NCBI RefSeq assembly: GCF_048066115.1
Contig: NZ_JBLTYX010000004.1
Location: forward strand, 310,001-374,000
Direction: 5' to 3'
Source: Niveispirillum sp048066115
Lineage (GTDB): Bacteria > Pseudomonadota > Alphaproteobacteria > Azospirillales > Azospirillaceae
Length of the DNA: 64,000 nt
The position numbers and the translations under genes were made by a program. Positions 60,280 through 64,000 of this stretch are shown here, one piece after another. The first letter of the stretch is position 1; every line of letters begins with the position of its first letter. The notes beneath the pieces are model-generated. The model was not told the origin of the DNA and searched no databases. It saw only the letters and a list, made by a program, of their open reading frames with translations.

Positions 60280-60768
60280 ATGGCCACCGATTCCGCATCA
60301 GCGAAGCTCGACCGTATCGACCAGAACATCCTGCGCATCCTGCAGGAGGATGGGCGCATCTCGAACGTGGAACTGGCCCGCCGCGTAAACCTCTCCCCCA
60401 CCCCCTGCCTGGAGCGGGTGCGGCGGCTGGAGCGGGGCGGCTATATCCGCCAGTACGTGGCCTTGCTGGACCCGGAGATGCTGGACCGCTCGCTGGCCGC
60501 CTTCATCGAGGTACGGCTGGACCGGACCACCCAGGACGTCTTCCAGCTTTTCGCCGACGCCGTCCGCCGTCTGGACGAGATCCAGGAGGCCCACATGGTG
60601 GCCGGCGGCTTCGATTACCTGATCAAGGTCCGGGTCGCCGACATGGCGGCCTACCGCGCCTTCCTGGGCGACAAGCTCTCCTCCATCCAGGGTGTTGCCC
60701 AGACCCATACCTATATGGTCATGGAGGAGGTGAAGAACACCCATGTGGTGCCGGTGCCGGGGCGGTGA
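60280..60768 (+). CDS. putR: Lrp/AsnC-family regulator of proline use, PutR-like
   Basis: This 162-residue protein has the Lrp domains in order: a helix-turn-helix (about 10-60; RISNVELARRVNLSPTPCLERV) and the RAM ligand-binding domain (about 70-150; GGFDYLIKVRVADMAAYRAF). Divergent Lrp-type regulators of putA in alphaproteobacteria are called PutR and activate it with proline. Its start codon at 60280 is directly after the operator arm, so it probably controls itself. Confidence 0.92.
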   Translation: MATDSASAKLDRIDQNILRILQEDGRISNVELARRVNLSPTPCLERVRRLERGGYIRQYVALLDPEMLDRSLAAFIEVRLDRTTQDVFQLFADAVRRLDEIQEAHMVAGGFDYLIKVRVADMAAYRAFLGDKLSSIQGVAQTHTYMVMEEVKNTHVVPVPGR

Positions 60769-60880
60769 GCCTTCACAGAACCCGAACCCGGTCCGATGGA
60801 CATAGCAATCCGCCGCCACTCGCAGTATGGTGAATATTATGCATATGACTCTTTTCTCCTGACGAGATGGGAGGCGGCCC

Positions 60881-62086
60881 GTGGGCCACTCAGCAGCGGT
60901 TCAAAAGGTGCAATCACAGCATTCTACGAATGTTGCGCCGGATCGCAGCCGAGCGGCATCGGGCCTCGGTAACACCGGCGCGCGAACCACCGCGCATGGG
61001 CTGGACACATCGCCCCGCGCGGCTGGACTTCAGCTGATGCAGAGGCGGCTGGACACGTCACCCCGTGTGGCGGAACTCCAACTGATGCAGAAACGGTTGG
61101 ATCGATCCGCCCCGGCCGCAATGAGGGCCGATCCGGTCGCGCCAGTGATGCAGCGAATGAAGATCAGTAATCAGGGTAAAAACGTCGACATTCCTGATGA
61201 AGACATCAGCAGTTTCTGCTTCTATCTGCGCGACACGCAAAAAATTAATGGAAAACTCAACACGTCATCGGGCAGAGTTATTTTCCTTGAGCAAACGGCC
61301 CAGGGCCTTGATCTTGCTGCTTTGTATCAAGAATTTAAAAAGGAATCATCCGAACCCAAGCCTCCGACCTATACGGCGGAGCATATGGATCGGGACTTCA
61401 CGACCCAAATTCCCGGATCGCACCTGTATCACGGGACCCATGTCTCATTCATGGACAATATTATCAGTGGCGTGAACGGTCTGTTCGATATGGTGTATTT
61501 GCCCGATATCCCCAGGGTCGACATTAAGATCAAGATGAAGATGCCAGGGGGTCTGAACTTCCGGCGCTGGTTGCAGATTTCAAGCTCACTTGCTCAAACC
61601 GCACAGTTTTGGTCAGGGCAGTACGGGCTGCGACAGAAAGACAGCGAGCGAACGATCGGAATTTTCGTCCGCATCCAAGAGGTCGATAAAGGCGAGCATT
61701 ACAGATACAACGATCTGGACGGAACTGGCGCGCGGCCGAATGTGGTTCGGGATGTTGAGTATGGCGGCACCTTCTCCACCACGACCGTCGACCATGATGC
61801 CCGCACGGGTGGGCAGACCGCCTCCTTCCACGAACTGGGCCACGTGCTGGGCCTGAACGAGGAATATGATCTGGATGTAAAGGGGCGGACGCATCCCCAC
61901 GAACAGCTGACCTCGGACCAGTCGACCAACCCGCTCCATGGCGACTTCTCCCAGTCCCATGTTCCGGGTTCGATCATGGGGCCCGCACAGGGGAACGTGC
62001 AGCTTCAGCATTTCGGGCCGATCCGGCAGGCTTTCGCCAAGATGACCCGCACCGCGGCCAGCGACTGGACCCTTGTGAAGCTGTAA
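60881..62086 (+). CDS. Metzincin-like zinc metalloprotease with N-terminal repeats, possible secreted effector
   Basis: This 401-residue protein starts at GTG 60881 (GGGAGG 6 bases upstream). Residues about 41-90 hold two copies of a 16-residue unit (LDTSPRAAGLQLMQRR and LDTSPRVAELQLMQKR) and a third partial one ending PVMQRM. I associate such units with cargo proteins of extracellular contractile injection systems and similar toxins. The C-terminal part has HELGHVLGLNEEYD (H317, E318, H321) and GSIMGP, a possible Met-turn. The middle part is visibly lower in GC than its neighbours. No signal peptide is present, and no immunity gene or injection system is nearby. The role is inferred only. 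Confidence 0.7.
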   Translation: MGHSAAVQKVQSQHSTNVAPDRSRAASGLGNTGARTTAHGLDTSPRAAGLQLMQRRLDTSPRVAELQLMQKRLDRSAPAAMRADPVAPVMQRMKISNQGKNVDIPDEDISSFCFYLRDTQKINGKLNTSSGRVIFLEQTAQGLDLAALYQEFKKESSEPKPPTYTAEHMDRDFTTQIPGSHLYHGTHVSFMDNIISGVNGLFDMVYLPDIPRVDIKIKMKMPGGLNFRRWLQISSSLAQTAQFWSGQYGLRQKDSERTIGIFVRIQEVDKGEHYRYNDLDGTGARPNVVRDVEYGGTFSTTTVDHDARTGGQTASFHELGHVLGLNEEYDLDVKGRTHPHEQLTSDQSTNPLHGDFSQSHVPGSIMGPAQGNVQLQHFGPIRQAFAKMTRTAASDWTLVKL

Positions 62087-62111
62087 CCGCCGCATTCCCC
62101 GATACGGCGCA

Positions 62112-62861
62112 TCAGTCCAGAACCCGGACCACCTTCCGCACTCCCAGCGCATTGGTCAGCACGATATCGTCCGCCCGGCGCAGCTCATCCACCGACACCA
62201 CCCGTTCCTCCGCCCGCCAGTTCTTGACCAGCGCCGCCCGCATGGTGCCCGGCAGCGCGCCTTCAGCAACCGAGGGCGTCACCCAATGCCCGTCCAGCGA
62301 CAGGAACAGATTGGCAGCCGTGGCCTCGGCCACGCGGCCCTGGCTGTTCAGCAGCACGGCATCGTCCGCCCCCCGCGCCGCCGCCTCCCGTCTGGCGATG
62401 ATGCTGTCCAGATAGTTCAGGGTCTTCAGCCGCGACAAAGGCGATTTCTCGTTACGGCAGGTGGTGCGGGCGATGATCAGACGGGCGGGTGGTGCTTCCG
62501 CTGGGATACGACCGGCCGCCAGCATCAGCGTCGGGGCCGGCACCTCCGGCCGCGGCAGACCGCGGGGGCCGGGCCCCGCCGTCAGGGTGAGGCGCACCGC
62601 CGCCTCCCCCTCGAACCCATTGGCGCCCAGCAGGCCCAGGATGGCGTCGTGCAGCACCTGGTCACCCGCCGGTACGGGCAGGCCCAGGAAATCCGCCCCC
62701 TCCCGCAGGCGTTTCAGATGCGCCTCCAGCCGCAGGGGCACGCCGGCCTTCACCGCGATGGTCTCGAACAGGCCATCGCCCAGGGTCAGGCCGCGGTCAT
62801 GGGCCATCAGGGCCGGCTTGTCGGCGGCCAGGAAATCACCGTTCAGCCAGATGACGCTCAT
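62112..62861 (-). CDS. pabC: Aminodeoxychorismate lyase (class IV aminotransferase)
   Basis: PabC turns 4-amino-4-deoxychorismate into 4-aminobenzoate for folate synthesis, with PLP. The 249-residue protein has the fold-type IV motif GLTLGDGLFETI and the PLP Lys in SRLKTLNYLDSI, followed by VAEATAANLFL. It overlaps the pabB stop (ATGA), which supports PabC rather than a branched-chain aminotransferase. Confidence 0.88.
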   Translation of the reverse strand: MSVIWLNGDFLAADKPALMAHDRGLTLGDGLFETIAVKAGVPLRLEAHLKRLREGADFLGLPVPAGDQVLHDAILGLLGANGFEGEAAVRLTLTAGPGPRGLPRPEVPAPTLMLAAGRIPAEAPPARLIIARTTCRNEKSPLSRLKTLNYLDSIIARREAAARGADDAVLLNSQGRVAEATAANLFLSLDGHWVTPSVAEGALPGTMRAALVKNWRAEERVVSVDELRRADDIVLTNALGVRKVVRVLD

Positions 62862-64000
62862 GCCGCCTGCTCCTGATCGACCGCGATGGCGGGCGGCCAG
62901 GCCATGGCCGGGTCGAAGGCGGTCAGGATGGCCTTGGCCTTGGTCAGGCTCTCCTGATATTCCTCTTCCGGGTCGCTGTCGGCGACGATGCCGCCGCCGG
63001 CCTGCACCTGCACCTTGTCACCGGAAATGGCGGCGGTGCGGATGATGATGGAACTGTCCATCGCCCCGTCCCAGCCGATCCACATCACCGAGCCGCAATA
63101 GGGGCCGCGCCGCGCCGGCTCCAGCTCATGGATGATCTCCATGGCCCTTATCTTGGGTGCACCCGTGATCGACCCGCCGGGAAAGGCGGCGCGCAGCAGA
63201 TCCACCGGCCCCAGGCCCGGCCGCAACCGTCCGGTGACCACCGAGGTCAGGTGATGAACGGTGCGATAGCTTTCCAGGCCCCACAGGCTGGGCACCTTCA
63301 CCGACCCGATCTCTGCCACCCGCGACAGGTCGTTGCGCAGCAGATCGACGATCATCAGGTTTTCCGCCCGGTCCTTCTCCGACGCCAGCAGTTCGGCGGC
63401 CAGCGCCGCGTCGCGGGCGGCGTCGGCATGGCGGGGACGGGTGCCCTTGATGGGCCGCGTCTCGATGGCGCCATCCGCCGACAGGGCCAGGAACCGCTCC
63501 GGCGAACCCGACGCCACCGCCCTGCCCGCTCCCAGATTGAGGAAGGCGGAAAACGGTGCCGCCGTACGCGGCCGCAGCCGGCGATAAGCGTCCCAGGCGG
63601 TCACACCGGGCCGCAGCAGGCCCAGGAAGCGCTGGGTCATGTTGGCCTGATAGATGTCACCGGCCCGGATGTATTCCAGGATGCGCGCCACCCGCGACCG
63701 ATAGCAGGATGGCGCCAGCTCCGCCTCCCATCCCGGCCGGCGCAACAGCCCGTCGCCCTGATCACGGGCCAGGACCGGCGCCGACAGCAGCCGATCGTGC
63801 AGCGCCTGGGCCAAGCGGTAGGCCAAAGCGGGGCGGACACCCGCATCGGCTTCCCGTTCCGCACCCGAAACGACCCAGCCCTTGCCGTTGTCATGATCGA
63901 TGACGGCCACCGTGTCATACAGCCCGAACGCCATGTCGGGCAGGTCCAGCCCGCCAGCGCGCGGGGCCGGCAGCCGTTCCAGATACCGGCCCAGCTCATA
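62858..64000 (-). CDS. pabB: Aminodeoxychorismate synthase component I, partial
   Basis: PabB makes 4-amino-4-deoxychorismate from chorismate. The 380 visible residues begin in frame at the window edge (YELGRYLERLPAPR) and include ETRPIKGTRPR, whose PIKGT marks PabB against the PIAGT of anthranilate synthase. LMIVDLLRNDLSRV and AFPGGSITGAPK are also present. The N-terminus lies beyond base 64000. It is upstream of pabC in one operon. Confidence 0.93.
   Translation of the reverse strand, partial: YELGRYLERLPAPRAGGLDLPDMAFGLYDTVAVIDHDNGKGWVVSGAEREADAGVRPALAYRLAQALHDRLLSAPVLARDQGDGLLRRPGWEAELAPSCYRSRVARILEYIRAGDIYQANMTQRFLGLLRPGVTAWDAYRRLRPRTAAPFSAFLNLGAGRAVASGSPERFLALSADGAIETRPIKGTRPRHADAARDAALAAELLASEKDRAENLMIVDLLRNDLSRVAEIGSVKVPSLWGLESYRTVHHLTSVVTGRLRPGLGPVDLLRAAFPGGSITGAPKIRAMEIIHELEPARRGPYCGSVMWIGWDGAMDSSIIIRTAAISGDKVQVQAGGGIVADSDPEEEYQESLTKAKAILTAFDPAMAWPPAIAVDQEQAA

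Overview
The window is about 64 kb of GC-rich, densely coded chromosome from an alphaproteobacterium. The Azospirillaceae/Rhodospirillales branch fits best. The signs are an atpH-atpA junction, a cheA-cheW-cheY-cheB-cheR operon in the Azospirillum/Rhodospirillum Che1 order with a hybrid CheA, a chpT phosphotransferase with a divergent DUF3553 gene, an ArsR-methyltransferase fusion ahead of metF, and promoters resembling those of the EcfG general stress sigma factor. The taxon is inferred from gene content only. I see no phage, insertion sequence, CRISPR array or rRNA. One tRNA gene (Thr, GGU) is present.

Layout. 1-9.5 kb: ATP synthase (atpA partial, atpH), a lipid kinase, a metallophosphoesterase-glycosyltransferase pair, an FkbM-type methyltransferase, murA, dcd and tRNA-Thr. 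9.6-21.5 kb: a Sel1/SPOR envelope protein, an O-antigen ligase-like protein, ygfZ, a very long HAMP/coiled-coil protein, a PRC-barrel protein, metF with its ArsR-type regulator, mlaC and several small or poorly known genes. 21.6-28.5 kb: chemotaxis operon and chpT. 28.5-34.4 kb: asd behind a candidate attenuator, an AsmA protein, moaA and nadK. 34.5-41.9 kb: NfeD/SPFH pair, creA, an unrecognised 582-residue protein, an AbrB-type membrane protein and two deacylase-type hydrolases. 42-48 kb: a signalling cluster with an EAL protein, a pseudokinase plus membrane partner, and an NMT1/THI5-like GGDEF receptor. 48-56 kb: sppA and the prkA-yeaH-spoVR stress operon. 56-64 kb: an OmpR-type regulator, putA with divergent putR, a horizontally acquired-looking metalloprotease, and pabB-pabC.

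Three families of intergenic inverted repeats run through the window. Family A has 12 copies and is modular, with stems that change sequence while staying paired. Family B has 4 copies, all between converging genes and twice supplying a stop codon. Family C is a single perfect 38-bp inverted repeat.

The most interesting items are: (i) a Thr/Met/Lys-rich leader peptide with mutually exclusive hairpins in front of asd, the shared enzyme for Thr, Met and Lys synthesis; (ii) the family A elements; (iii) the lone metzincin-like protein with an N-terminal repeat resembling those of contractile-injection-system cargo; (iv) the pseudokinase-membrane protein pair; and (v) a perfect putA/putR operator.
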